From Fervidicella metallireducens AeB (GTDB lineage Bacteria > Bacillota > Clostridia > Clostridiales > Caloramatoraceae): a stretch of DNA of 46,759 nt. The stretch spans positions 1 through 46,759 of the forward strand of contig NZ_AZQP01000020.1 of the NCBI RefSeq assembly GCF_000601455.1, in the 5' to 3' direction. Numbering within the stretch: the stretch's first letter is position 1; the number at the start of each line of letters is the position of its first letter. Positions 28,698-37,548 of this stretch are shown in pieces. Under the pieces are notes generated by a model, which searched no databases, was not told the DNA's origin, and saw only the letters and a list, made by a program, of their open reading frames with translations. The position numbers and the translations under genes were made by a program.

Positions 28698-29905
28698 ATG
28701 AAAAAAAAAGGTTGGAAAGTCTTTAAAATTATAATGGTTATCATACTTTTAGTTTCAGCATGTACTTTTGGTTATGCATTTACAATATTAAAAAGGGTAA
28801 ATGAAGGAGTAGATAAATCAAAACAAGTTGATATAAGTAAACCTATAAATGTTTTATTATTAGGTGTTGATGCAGGCAACTATGAAGATACAACTGGCAA
28901 AAGTCCTAAAAGATCTGACACTATTATGTTAATTCGATACAATCCAAGTAAAGAAAAAATATACATGCTATCAATTCCACGAGATACCAGAGTCAGTATA
29001 TTGGGAAAAATGGAGAAAATTAATGCTGCAAATCTTAGAGGAGGAACTCAGCTTGCTATAGAAACTATTGAAAAAATGTTAGGTGTTAACATTGACTATT
29101 ACGCAAAAATTGATTACGCAGCTTTTAGAAAATGTATAGACGCGGTAGGAGGTGTAGATGTAACTATTCAACGTGATATGAATTATGATGCAAGGGATAT
29201 CAGTATTCATTTTAAAAAGGGACAAATAGTACATTTAGATGGTAAAAAAGCTGAGGAATATGTGAGATGGAGAAAGAATAATAACGGCGGCGGCTATGCC
29301 ATGGGGGATTTAGGGAGAATAGCCACACAACAAGAATTTCTTTTAAAGGTTTTTGAAAAAGCAAAATCACCTGCTGGTATATTAAGACTGCCAAAGTTAA
29401 TAAGCACAGTATCTAATTATGTAAAAACTGATATGGACTCAAAAACTATGTTTAAATTGGCACTAAAATTAAAAAATATTGGTGCTTCTAATATTGAAAA
29501 AAGGATATTAGATGGAGAGCCTAGGTATATTAACGGAGTTTCATATTACATATGGGATAAGGAAAAAAACAGTGAATATGTTAATAAGTTCATTGAAGAT
29601 GAAACCGTACAAGTATCACAAAATTTTAATAGAAATGATGTAAGAGTGATAATATTAAATTCAACGAATGTTAATGGACTTGCTAAAAGGTATAAAGATT
29701 TATTAACCAAGAAAGGTTATAATGTTATAAAAATTGGCAACTATAAAAAAACTCTTGAAACTACAACTATTAACGATTATTCACATAATGGTATAGGTAA
29801 ACATATTTATGAGGATATAACTTTGGCAATGTAGTAAAAGAAGAAAAAAATAATGATAATAATGCCAATGTAGTTGTAATCCTTGGAAAAGATAGTGTAA
29901 AATAA
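28698..29905 (+). pseudogene. LytR-CpsA-Psr family protein with a frameshift near the C-terminus
   Basis: LCP proteins transfer undecaprenyl-linked anionic polymers to peptidoglycan at the outer membrane face. It has an N-terminal transmembrane segment (about residues 8-28), the LCP domain (INVLLLGVDAG, KRSDTIMLIRYNP, MLSIPRDTRVSI, AYVRW-like EEYVRWRKNNNGG), and a C-terminal LytR_C domain starting DVRVIILNSTNVNGLA. As read, it stops at 29834 after ITLAM. One added T in the TTT at 29822-29824 would read ITFGNVVKEEKN and continue to VVVILGKDSVK, ending at 29905. That tail is the normal LytR_C end. The restored length is 401 residues. The catalytic LCP domain is unaffected, so even the short form (378 residues) may work. 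A sequencing error at the T run is possible. Confidence 0.85.
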
Positions 29906-29955
29906 ATCTTATTACTGTATAACAAAGATTTCATTGTAAGTTAGGAGGTATTTAT

Positions 29956-30297
29956 TTGAAAAACTCTTCAAAAATGGCTTATTGCATATCATCAGCTGCC
30001 TCTAGCAAAAAAGCCAGTGATATAAAAATATTAAATATTAAAGAATTATCACCTATAGCTGATTATTTTGTTGTTTGTAGTGGTAATTCAACTACGCAGG
30101 TAAAGGCTATAGCTGATGAAATTGAAGATAAAATGAAGGATGAGGGTTATAGCCTTTTACATAAGGAAGGCTATAGTACAGGTAGATGGATATTAATAGA
30201 TTTTGGAACAGTGGTTGTCCATGTATTTCTAAATGAAGATAGGGAATTTTATGAAATAGAAAGACTATGGGCAGACGCAGAGATTATTACTATTTAA
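29956..30297 (+). CDS. rsfS: Ribosome silencing factor RsfS
   Basis: This protein binds L14 on the 50S subunit and blocks subunit joining in nutrient limitation. The family block ADYFVVCSGNSTTQVKAIAD and the end KEGYSTGRWILIDFGTVVVHVF are clear. It starts with TTG, 7 bases after GGAGG. It has 113 residues. It follows the nadD-yqeK-LCP genes, the usual clostridial order. Confidence 0.95.
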   Translation: MKNSSKMAYCISSAASSKKASDIKILNIKELSPIADYFVVCSGNSTTQVKAIADEIEDKMKDEGYSLLHKEGYSTGRWILIDFGTVVVHVFLNEDREFYEIERLWADAEIITI

Positions 30298-30325
30298 TTA
30301 TGGATGAGTAAATTTAATAGATTAA

Positions 30326-30354
30326 TTGCAATAATAATAAATAATGGATATAAT
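30326..30354 (+). promoter_or_regulatory. Promoter of ridA
   Basis: TTGCAA (30326-30331) and TATAAT (30349-30354) are 17 bases apart. A short inverted repeat, GTGC-N10-GCAC, follows at about 30361-30378 and could be an operator or 5' UTR hairpin. Confidence 0.65.
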
Positions 30355-30410
30355 AAAGATGTGCGATTTATATTGCACAATTACATAAACATAAGGAGGC
30401 ATACATACAT

Positions 30411-30803
30411 ATGGAAAAAATCGTTGTAAGTACAAAAAATGCACCTGCTGCAATAGGACCATACTCACAAGCAATAAAGGTAGGTAACATGGTATATACT
30501 TCAGGTCAAATTCCTTTAAATCCAGCAACAGGTGAATTAGTAAATGACAATGCAAAAGCAGCTGCAAGACAGTCATTGGAAAATTTAAAGGCAATACTTG
30601 AAGAAGCTGGAACAAGCATGGATAATGTAGTAAAAACTATAGTATTATTAAAAGATATAAACGATTTTGCTGATGTTAATGAAGTTTATGGAGAATATTT
30701 TAAAGAAAAAATGCCAGCAAGATCATGCTTCCAAGCTGGTAAACTTCCAAGAGATGCTTATGTTGAAATCGAAGCAATAGCTATCATTCCAGATGCAAAA
30801 TAA
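30411..30803 (+). CDS. ridA: RidA family enamine/imine deaminase
   Basis: This enzyme hydrolyses reactive 2-aminoacrylate and related enamines formed by PLP enzymes, releasing ammonia. The trimeric YjgF fold shows APAAIGPYSQAIKVGNMVYTSGQIP at the start and the key Arg in MPARSCFQAGKLPRDAYVEIEAIA. It has 130 residues with AAGGAGG before the start. It is monocistronic, with its own promoter and terminator. Confidence 0.95.
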   Translation: MEKIVVSTKNAPAAIGPYSQAIKVGNMVYTSGQIPLNPATGELVNDNAKAAARQSLENLKAILEEAGTSMDNVVKTIVLLKDINDFADVNEVYGEYFKEKMPARSCFQAGKLPRDAYVEIEAIAIIPDAK

Positions 30804-30826
30804 GAGTAAAGATAAAAAGAAAAGTA

Positions 30827-30874
30827 TTTGCTAAAAATAAAAAGCAGGATTGCCTGCTTTTTATTTTTAGCAAA
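30827..30874. terminator. Bidirectional terminator between ridA and the D,D-carboxypeptidase
   Basis: This is a perfect 22-bp inverted repeat (30827-30848 against 30853-30874) with loop ATTG. The core is AAAAAGCAGG/CCTGCTTTTT. It lies between two convergent genes and has A/T runs on both sides, so it should work both ways. Confidence 0.9.
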
Positions 30875-30884
30875 ATTGTGTAAC

Positions 30885-32114
30885 CTATCTATCTAAGATT
30901 TTATAATAACGTTTAAATTTTATGAGTAGGCCACGTATTAAAAAAAGGAAAAGAATAACGAAAACAATAAATTTCCATTTATAGCGAATAAGCATATTCT
31001 TTGTTACCGATGAGGATTTAGTAAATAAGCTTTCAGGATAATTTGCATCCGTTGAAGCTATTAATGGTACTTTAAAATCTTTTTCGTTGTTTACTGTAAT
31101 GTGAACATATCCTACAATTGAACCTTTTTTTATACTATTAAGATTATTGTTAAGTGTTAATTGTTTATTTATAACTGGCTTTTTTCCTGTTGGAAATGTT
31201 ACAAACAGATCTTCAGATGAAATTACAGGGACATTTTCATTAGAAATTGATAAATTTGTTAGAACCTCATCTTTAGAAATTAGTTTAATATTTTCATAAT
31301 TTTTAAAGCCATAATCCATAAGTTTTTTTACATCTGACCAGACTTTCTCTTTACTATATAATATTACAACAACAATTCTTCTATCTCCTTGGGTTGCAGA
31401 TCCAACAAAGGTATGTTTAGATTTAGTAGTATAACCAGTTTTCACACCATCTGCACCAGAATATTTATAACGAGGATTAAAAATTAATCTGTTTTGGTTG
31501 TGAAGATATCTTTTTTCAGATTGTTTATTAGTTGGTTGTATAACATAGGACTGTGTTTTAATTATTTCATTAAAAATTTTGTTTTTTAAAGCTTCTTTAG
31601 TAATCAATGATAAATCATATGCTGTTGTATAATGGTTTTCTTCATATAAGCCATTAGGATTTACAAAATTGGTATTTTTGCACCCTAAATCTTTAGCACG
31701 CTGATTCATCAATAATGCAAAAGCCTCCTTTGAACCACTGATATGCTCAGCAAGGGCCAAAGCTGCATCATTAGCAGAATTCAAAAGTAATGCATATAAT
31801 AAATCCTTTACGGTAATCTCTTCACCTTCAAACAAGTAAATTTTACTGCCATCCTCAAAGGGAGGCTTTTTACCAACAATAACTTTATCATTAAGATTAC
31901 ATTTTTCCAGGGTTAACAATGCAGTCATTATTTTTGTTGTACTTGCTGGTGCATAAGGAGTATTCATATTTTTCTGATATAAAATTTCTGATGAGTTCAA
32001 ATCCATTACTATCGCACCTTCACCGGATATGACTGGTATTTCATCTGCATAGGATTTATGTGGATATAAAGAAATAAATATTATTATCATGAATATAATT
32101 AAATATTTTTTCAT
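30885..32114 (-). CDS. D-alanyl-D-alanine carboxypeptidase (S11, PBP5/DacF type)
   Basis: This is a class C low-molecular-weight PBP that removes the terminal D-Ala from peptidoglycan pentapeptides. It has a signal peptide (MKKYLIIFMIIIFISLYPHKSYA), catalytic SxxK as STTK (Ser58-Lys61), SAN (113-115), and KTG in GVKTGYTTKSKH. A C-terminal beta domain follows, then a transmembrane segment (about residues 380-397, FIVFVILFLFLIRGLLI) that may anchor it. It has 409 residues. It is the only intact minus-strand gene in the middle of the window. Confidence 0.9.
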   Translation of the reverse strand: MKKYLIIFMIIIFISLYPHKSYADEIPVISGEGAIVMDLNSSEILYQKNMNTPYAPASTTKIMTALLTLEKCNLNDKVIVGKKPPFEDGSKIYLFEGEEITVKDLLYALLLNSANDAALALAEHISGSKEAFALLMNQRAKDLGCKNTNFVNPNGLYEENHYTTAYDLSLITKEALKNKIFNEIIKTQSYVIQPTNKQSEKRYLHNQNRLIFNPRYKYSGADGVKTGYTTKSKHTFVGSATQGDRRIVVVILYSKEKVWSDVKKLMDYGFKNYENIKLISKDEVLTNLSISNENVPVISSEDLFVTFPTGKKPVINKQLTLNNNLNSIKKGSIVGYVHITVNNEKDFKVPLIASTDANYPESLFTKSSSVTKNMLIRYKWKFIVFVILFLFLIRGLLIKFKRYYKILDR

Positions 32115-32225
32115 AAATGCCTCCTTGTTTTATGCTTTTTTAATTATAGCAAATCATAAAAATCTTTTCAATTGAGGAAGTTTAAAAATGGTACAAAATG
32201 TAAATAATTTTTCAGAGGTGATTTG

Positions 32226-32825
32226 ATGGATTTGTCAAAAAGAGAGAAAATTGGATTATGTGTTTTTTCAGTGATAATAGTTTTTATAATTTCTTTTAAT
32301 TTTTATAAAAACAAAAGAAATTCATTAGAAGCTGTAGTAATTGAAAAAAATGAGGTTAACAGAAAAGACGTTAATTCTATCGATGAAAGTGAAACAATAA
32401 CAGTTTATATTTGTGGAGAAATTAAAAAACCAGGTGTTTATACATTGAAAAAAGGAGAACGTTTGGCAAAATTAGTTCAATTATCAGATGGGTTTACTCA
32501 AAATGCAGATACAACATTAATTAATTTAGCTGCAAGACTCAAAGACGAAGATTTTATTAGAATACCTTCAAAAAATAATACAAACGTAAGTAATATATCA
32601 CAGGGCATACAGATAAAGCCTTTGTCAGAAGAAAAAATAAATATTAATACGGCAAACAAAGAACAGCTAAAATCTCTCCCAAGAATAGGAGAGGCCTTAG
32701 CACAAAGGATAATAGACTTTAGGGAGAAAAATGGTTTATTTAGTAAAATTGAAGATATTAAGAAAGTCAGTGGTATTGGGGATAAGATGTTTGAAAATAT
32801 TAAGGATAAAATTACAGTGAATTAG
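32226..32825 (+). CDS. comEA: Competence protein ComEA family (SLBB + helix-hairpin-helix)
   Basis: This is a membrane-anchored DNA-binding protein of the transformation machinery. It has an N-terminal transmembrane segment (about residues 9-26), an SLBB domain (TVYICGEIKKPGVYTLKKGE...), and a C-terminal double HhH (INTANKEQLKSLPRIGEALA, then IKKVSGIGDKMFENIKD). The start at 32226 follows AGAGGTG by 5 bases. Its partner comEC lies about 10 kb downstream. It has 199 residues. Confidence 0.92.
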   Translation: MDLSKREKIGLCVFSVIIVFIISFNFYKNKRNSLEAVVIEKNEVNRKDVNSIDESETITVYICGEIKKPGVYTLKKGERLAKLVQLSDGFTQNADTTLINLAARLKDEDFIRIPSKNNTNVSNISQGIQIKPLSEEKININTANKEQLKSLPRIGEALAQRIIDFREKNGLFSKIEDIKKVSGIGDKMFENIKDKITVN

Positions 32826-32850
32826 CATTGAATAAAAGCTATAGTATAAT
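32822..32850 (+). promoter_or_regulatory. Possible promoter of the sel operon
   Basis: TTAGCA (32822-32827) and a perfect TATAAT (32845-32850) are 17 bases apart, about 30 bases before the selD start. Confidence 0.45.
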
Positions 32851-32882
32851 ATACAATGTTATTTAGGAAGGGGGCAATAGTA

Positions 32883-33911
32883 ATGGAGATTAAACTTACA
32901 AATTTGACTAATGCAGCTGGTTGAGCAGCTAAAGTTAGCCCAAAGGCACTGGCACAAGTTTTGTGTCAATTACCAAAATTTCATGATAAAAATTTAATAG
33001 TGGGAATAGATACCTCTGATGATGCAGCTGTATATAAAATAAACAACGACCTAGCAATCATACAAACATTGGATTTTTTTACTCCGATAGTTGACGATCC
33101 TTATTTGTTTGGGCAAATTGCAGCAACTAATTCATTAAGTGATATCTATGCAATGGGGGGTAGTCCAATATTAGCATTGAATATTGTATGCTTTCCAACT
33201 TGTTTAGATTTTAAAATTCTTGGTGATATTTTGAAAGGTGGAGCTGATAAGGTCAGGGAAGCAGGAGCAACAATTGTTGGGGGGCACACTATAGATGATA
33301 AAGAGCCTAAATATGGATTATCTGTAACGGGACTTGTACATCCTGATAAAGTATTAAAAAATTCAAATGCTAAACCAGGGGATATATTAATACTAACTAA
33401 ACCCCTTGGGACTGGAATTATAAATACGGCAATCAAAGGTGAAATTGCAGAGAAAAGTCAAATTGAAATGGCTGTTAGGAGTATGACTACACTGAATAAG
33501 TATGCATATGAAGTAGCGTTAGATTTTAATATAAACGCATGTACAGACATAACAGGTTTTGGATTAATGGGCCATGCATTAGAAATGGCAGAAGGAAGTA
33601 AAGTTTCAATTGTAATTGAAAGGGATAAAATAAAGTATTTTGATGGTGTGGACGATTTAGCTAAAATGGGTATTATTCCAGCTGGAACTTATAAGAATAA
33701 AGAATATCTTGAAGGGAAGTATGATTTTAATAACTTAGAGGATTATATGTTGGATATTTTGATGGATCCACAGACATCAGGGGGACTTTTATATTCTATC
33801 AGTGAAAAGGAAGGGAATAAATTTATATATAAGTTAAAAGAAAATGGTATTGAAGCTAATATTATTGGCTATGTTCAAGAAAAAGGAGAAAAATATCTTT
33901 ATATTAAATAA
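32883..33911 (+). CDS. selD: Selenide, water dikinase (selenocysteine-containing)
   Basis: This enzyme makes selenophosphate from selenide and ATP, the selenium donor for Sec-tRNA. Reading from the ATG at 32883 (ribosome binding site GGAAGGGGG), codon 14 is TGA (32922-32924) in the motif AAG-U-AAK, where Sec or Cys is the known active-site residue, followed by the essential Lys17. Translation continues without interruption through [53 protein letters not shown] and [10 protein letters not shown]. The total is 342 residues, the normal size. Gene callers that treat TGA as stop would start too late, at 32961. selA, selB and tRNA-Sec follow, so recoding capacity is encoded alongside. Confidence 0.95.
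32922..32968 (+). promoter_or_regulatory. SECIS-like element of selD
   Basis: Downstream of the TGA, TGGCACAA (32950-32957) pairs with TTGTGTCA (32961-32968) around GTT. The apical loop starts with G and lies about 33 bases after the UGA, within the range known for bacterial SECIS hairpins read by SelB. Confidence 0.65.
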
Positions 33912-33914
33912 AAA

Positions 33915-35336
33915 ATGGGAAATGAGATGAAGGATATGAATGATAAAAAGGAATTGTTATTATATCTTCCTAAAGTAGATGTAGTATTGAATGATAGTAG
34001 AATATTAGAAATTAAAGATATTAGTAGAAAATCTGTAGTTGATTCAATCAGAGAGGTATTAGATTCTTTTAGAAAAGGCATATTAGAGGGAACAATTGAT
34101 TACATTGATTATGATGAAATCGTATATAGAATTATAAGTAAAATAAAATATAAAAACTCAATGAACTTAAAAAGGGTTATTAATGCAACAGGGACAGTTC
34201 TTCATACTAATTTAGGAAGAGCTGTTTTATCTAAAAAAGTGATGGATGAAGTAATAAAAACTTCTACTAGATACAGTAATTTAGAATTTGATTTGGAAAG
34301 TGGTAATAGAGGTTCAAGATATAGTCATGTAGAGGATTTAATATGCAAAATTACCGGGGCAGAAGCAGCATTGGTTGTAAATAACAATGCGGCTGCAGTT
34401 CTACTTGTTTTATCAACCCTAAGTAAAGATAGAGAAGCAATTGTTTCAAGAGGTCAGCTTGTTGAAATTGGTGGCTCATTCAGGGTACCAGCTGTAATGG
34501 AACAAAGTGGTGCAAAATTAAGAGAAGTTGGAACGACTAACAGAACAAATTTTAGTGATTATGAAAGTGCTATAAACGAAAATACTGGGGTAATTTTAAA
34601 GGTTCATCAAAGCAACTATAAAATCCTTGGTTTTACAGAAGAAGTTGCTATTGATAAACTTGTGGAATTAGGAAAAAAGTACTCATTACCGGTAGTAGAG
34701 GATATAGGAAGTGGTGTATTAATTGATTTGTCAAAGTATGGGTTATCATATGAACCTACTGTTCAGGAAAGTATAAAAAGAGGTATAGATGTAGTTACAT
34801 TTAGTGGCGATAAATTACTAGGTGGACCACAAGCTGGAATAATCATAGGTAAGAAGAAATATGTTGAAATGATGAAAAAAAATCAATTGAATAGGGCTTT
34901 GAGAATTGATAAGATGACCTTAGCTGCTCTTGAGGCAACTTTTAAACTTTACATTGATGAAGAAAAAGCATTAAAAGAAATTCCTGTGCTTAACATGTTG
35001 AATACAAAAGCTGATGAAATAAAGAAAAGAGCAAATAAGTTAGCACGGCTTTTAAAAAATTCGCTACAGTCTTATGTTTTGGTTGAAGTTAAAGAAGATT
35101 TTTCACAGGTTGGTGGGGGTGCAATGCCACTTGAAAATTTAGAGACATATACAGTACAATTGAAACCGTTAGAGAACAAGGTTCAGGATGTTGAAAAATC
35201 CCTCAGGATGATGGAAATACCTATAATAACTAGAATTAATAAAGATAAATTGGTATTTGATTTAAGAACAATATTTGATGATGAGCTTTCTATTATCAGG
35301 GATTCATTGGTTAAAATATTTGGGAGTGATAAATAA
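33915..35336 (+). CDS. selA: L-seryl-tRNA(Sec) selenium transferase
   Basis: This PLP enzyme converts Ser-tRNA-Sec to Sec-tRNA-Sec using selenophosphate. Family blocks are VINATGTVLHTNLGRA, the NNNAAAVLLVLSTL segment, EDIGSGVLIDL, and the PLP lysine in VVTFSGDKLLGGPQAGII. It has up to 473 residues. Three in-frame ATGs (33915, 33927, 33936) are possible starts. 33927 has a weak GGGA site 6 bases before it, and 33936 matches the usual N-terminal length. Its stop overlaps the selB start (TAATG). Confidence 0.95.
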   Translation: MGNEMKDMNDKKELLLYLPKVDVVLNDSRILEIKDISRKSVVDSIREVLDSFRKGILEGTIDYIDYDEIVYRIISKIKYKNSMNLKRVINATGTVLHTNLGRAVLSKKVMDEVIKTSTRYSNLEFDLESGNRGSRYSHVEDLICKITGAEAALVVNNNAAAVLLVLSTLSKDREAIVSRGQLVEIGGSFRVPAVMEQSGAKLREVGTTNRTNFSDYESAINENTGVILKVHQSNYKILGFTEEVAIDKLVELGKKYSLPVVEDIGSGVLIDLSKYGLSYEPTVQESIKRGIDVVTFSGDKLLGGPQAGIIIGKKKYVEMMKKNQLNRALRIDKMTLAALEATFKLYIDEEKALKEIPVLNMLNTKADEIKKRANKLARLLKNSLQSYVLVEVKEDFSQVGGGAMPLENLETYTVQLKPLENKVQDVEKSLRMMEIPIITRINKDKLVFDLRTIFDDELSIIRDSLVKIFGSDK

Positions 35337-37252
35337 TGCAGCACATAATAATAGGAACAGCTGGACATATAGATCATGGTAAAACAACATTAATAAAATC
35401 TTTAACAGGAAGAGAAACAGACACATTAAAGGAAGAGAAGGAAAGGGGAATAACAATAAATCTTGGATTCACATACTTTGATTTGCCATCGGGTAGGAGA
35501 GCTGGAATAGTAGATGTTCCAGGGCATGAGAAATTTATAAAAAACATGTTAGCAGGTGTAAGTGGTATAGATATAGTACTTTTGGTTATAGCTGCAGACG
35601 AAGGGATAATGCCTCAGACCAGAGAGCATCTTAATATATTAGAATTACTTGATATTGATAAGGGAATTGTTGTAGTTACAAAAACTGATTTGGTAGATGA
35701 AGAATGGTTAACAATTATAAATAACGAAATAAAAAATGCTTTGAAGAACAGCTTTTTAAAGGATGCGCCTATAGTAAATGTCTCCTCAAGAACTGGAAAT
35801 GGGATAAATGAATTGATTTCAATCCTTGATGAGCAAACTAGAAAAGTAAGAAAAAGAAATATAAGTTCAAAATTTAGAGTACCAATTGATAGGGTGTTTG
35901 GTGTAAATGGATTTGGAACTGTAATTACAGGAACTCTAATAGAAGGAAGACTGAATTTAGGAGAGCAATGTGAGATATTTACAAGCAGAATAAAAACCAG
36001 AATCAGGAATATTCAAGTTCATGGTGAAAATGTTAAATCGGCTGAAGCAGGGCAAAGAGTTGCAATTAATTTGTTAAATGTTAAGGTTTCAGATGTAAAA
36101 AGAGGAGATGTGTTATCTAGCATTGATAATATTAGTAACAGTCTTATGATTGATTGTAGATTAAAGTATTTAGAGGATGCACCAAAAGCTTTAAAAAATA
36201 GAGATAGGGTAAGGTTATATCATGGTACAAGTGAAGTTTTAGCAAGAGTAGTAATTTTGGATAAGGAGTTTGTAGATGCAGGTGAATCAGCATTAGTACA
36301 ACTACGATTAGAATATCCTATTGCAGCAAAGTATGGCGATAAATTTATAATTAGAAGTTATTCGCCCATTGTTACCATTGGCGGAGGAAGGATTTTAGAT
36401 GCAAATCCGTTGAAACATAAATCATTTGACAGAAAGGTAATAGAGGAATTACATTTAAAAGAAACAGGTAGTGGTGAAGACATCATAGAGAGATTAATTC
36501 TAAATAACAGTTCTGAGTTTTTAAGCAGAGAAGATATTAAAAAACATATAGATGGTATTGATAGTTTTGATGAAATAATTGACAAATTGGTAGACTCAGA
36601 AAAAATAGTTAAAATTAACTCAAAAGAAAGTGAATTATTTATACATAGAGATTATTTTAATAGTATAAGTAAAAAAGCTTATGAAACCTTAGATAAGTTC
36701 CATAAGCAAAATCCCTTAAGTTTAGGGATGCCAAAGGAAGATTTTAAAATTAAAGTTTTTGATAAAAACATTAAACAAAAAATTTTGGATGAAATTATTT
36801 GTAAGTTAAATGAGAATATCCTTAACGTAAAAGGTAATTATATTTTTTTAAAAGATTTTTATATATCTTTAAATGAAAAACAAACTGAGATAAAGAATAA
36901 GATATTATGTGAATTAGATAAATTTAGATTTCAACCTCCTAAAGTGGGGGATTATTTAATGAATTTAAAAATAGAAGGAAAAGAAGCTAATCAGATATTG
37001 AACTATTTGGTTGATATTGGAGAAGTTATAGAAATAAGTGATGATATATATATTAAAACAAGTTATTTAAATGAAGCAGAAACCAGAGTGATAGATTATA
37101 TACAAAAAAATGGGAATATAAGTGTAGCTCAATTCAGAGATGATTTAAGTATAAGCAGAAAATATGCTGTAATGCTTTTAGAGTTTTTTGATACCAAAAG
37201 GATAACGAAAAGAGTTGGAGACGTAAGAATATTGAATGAATATAATGGTTAG
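35336..37252 (+). CDS. selB: Selenocysteine-specific elongation factor
   Basis: This is an EF-Tu-like GTPase that brings Sec-tRNA-Sec to UGA codons marked by a SECIS hairpin. G1 is GHIDHGKTT (11-19), G3 is DVPGHEKFIKNM, and G4 is TKTD. The C-terminal half contains the winged-helix repeats that bind the SECIS RNA; the last is ETRVIDYIQKNGNISVAQFRD with ISRKYAVMLLEFFD. It has 638 residues. It overlaps the selA stop by one base. Confidence 0.95.
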   Translation: MQHIIIGTAGHIDHGKTTLIKSLTGRETDTLKEEKERGITINLGFTYFDLPSGRRAGIVDVPGHEKFIKNMLAGVSGIDIVLLVIAADEGIMPQTREHLNILELLDIDKGIVVVTKTDLVDEEWLTIINNEIKNALKNSFLKDAPIVNVSSRTGNGINELISILDEQTRKVRKRNISSKFRVPIDRVFGVNGFGTVITGTLIEGRLNLGEQCEIFTSRIKTRIRNIQVHGENVKSAEAGQRVAINLLNVKVSDVKRGDVLSSIDNISNSLMIDCRLKYLEDAPKALKNRDRVRLYHGTSEVLARVVILDKEFVDAGESALVQLRLEYPIAAKYGDKFIIRSYSPIVTIGGGRILDANPLKHKSFDRKVIEELHLKETGSGEDIIERLILNNSSEFLSREDIKKHIDGIDSFDEIIDKLVDSEKIVKINSKESELFIHRDYFNSISKKAYETLDKFHKQNPLSLGMPKEDFKIKVFDKNIKQKILDEIICKLNENILNVKGNYIFLKDFYISLNEKQTEIKNKILCELDKFRFQPPKVGDYLMNLKIEGKEANQILNYLVDIGEVIEISDDIYIKTSYLNEAETRVIDYIQKNGNISVAQFRDDLSISRKYAVMLLEFFDTKRITKRVGDVRILNEYNG

Positions 37253-37259
37253 ATAAAGA

Positions 37260-37288
37260 TTGCAAAGTTATTATTTTTATGTTATTAT
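37260..37288 (+). promoter_or_regulatory. Promoter before tRNA-Sec
   Basis: TTGCAA (37260-37265) and TATTAT (37283-37288) are 17 bases apart, 11 bases before the mature tRNA 5' end, just after selB. Confidence 0.6.
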
Positions 37289-37299
37289 AACTTTGTTAT

Positions 37300-37396
37300 G
37301 GGGGTAGATAGGTGCTGGTGTGCCTGACAGTCTTCAAAACTGCTCTGCCGTGCTAATAACACGACGGGTGGGTTCGATTCCCACATACTCCCGCCA
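37300..37396 (+). tRNA. selC: tRNA-Sec (anticodon UCA)
   Basis: This is a 97-base tRNA with encoded CCA. It has a long acceptor helix (GGGGGTA... against ...TACTCCC, with one mismatch at the eighth pair), a 6-bp D stem AGGTGC/GTGCCT with a 4-base loop, anticodon TCA at 37334-37336 in the loop CTTCAAA, a long variable arm, and the T arm GTGGG-TTCGATT-CCCAC. The 6-bp D stem and long variable arm are specific to tRNA-Sec. Confidence 0.95.
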
Positions 37397-37409
37397 CTAA
37401 GTTTAAAAT

Positions 37410-37465
37410 AACCTTTAAACTTACAATTACATTAAAATGTATTGTAATGTTTAGAGGTTTTTTGT
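37410..37465 (+). terminator. Terminator after tRNA-Sec
   Basis: AACCTTTAAAC pairs with GTTTAGAGGTT. An inner stem TTACAA...TACATT/AATGTA...TTGTAA has one bulge. TTTTTTG follows. Confidence 0.75.
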
Positions 37466-37548
37466 TTAAAATTAAAAAATGTAAATTATCATAATTAAAT
37501 ATATTGTAAAATATGTAAAAATATGTTAATATCATAGGGAGTGGTTGC

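Noticed and set aside
32883-32960. selD as a pseudogene with a nonsense codon
   Set aside because: The TGA is at the known Sec/Cys site, the frame continues perfectly, a SECIS-like hairpin follows, and selA, selB and tRNA-Sec are adjacent.
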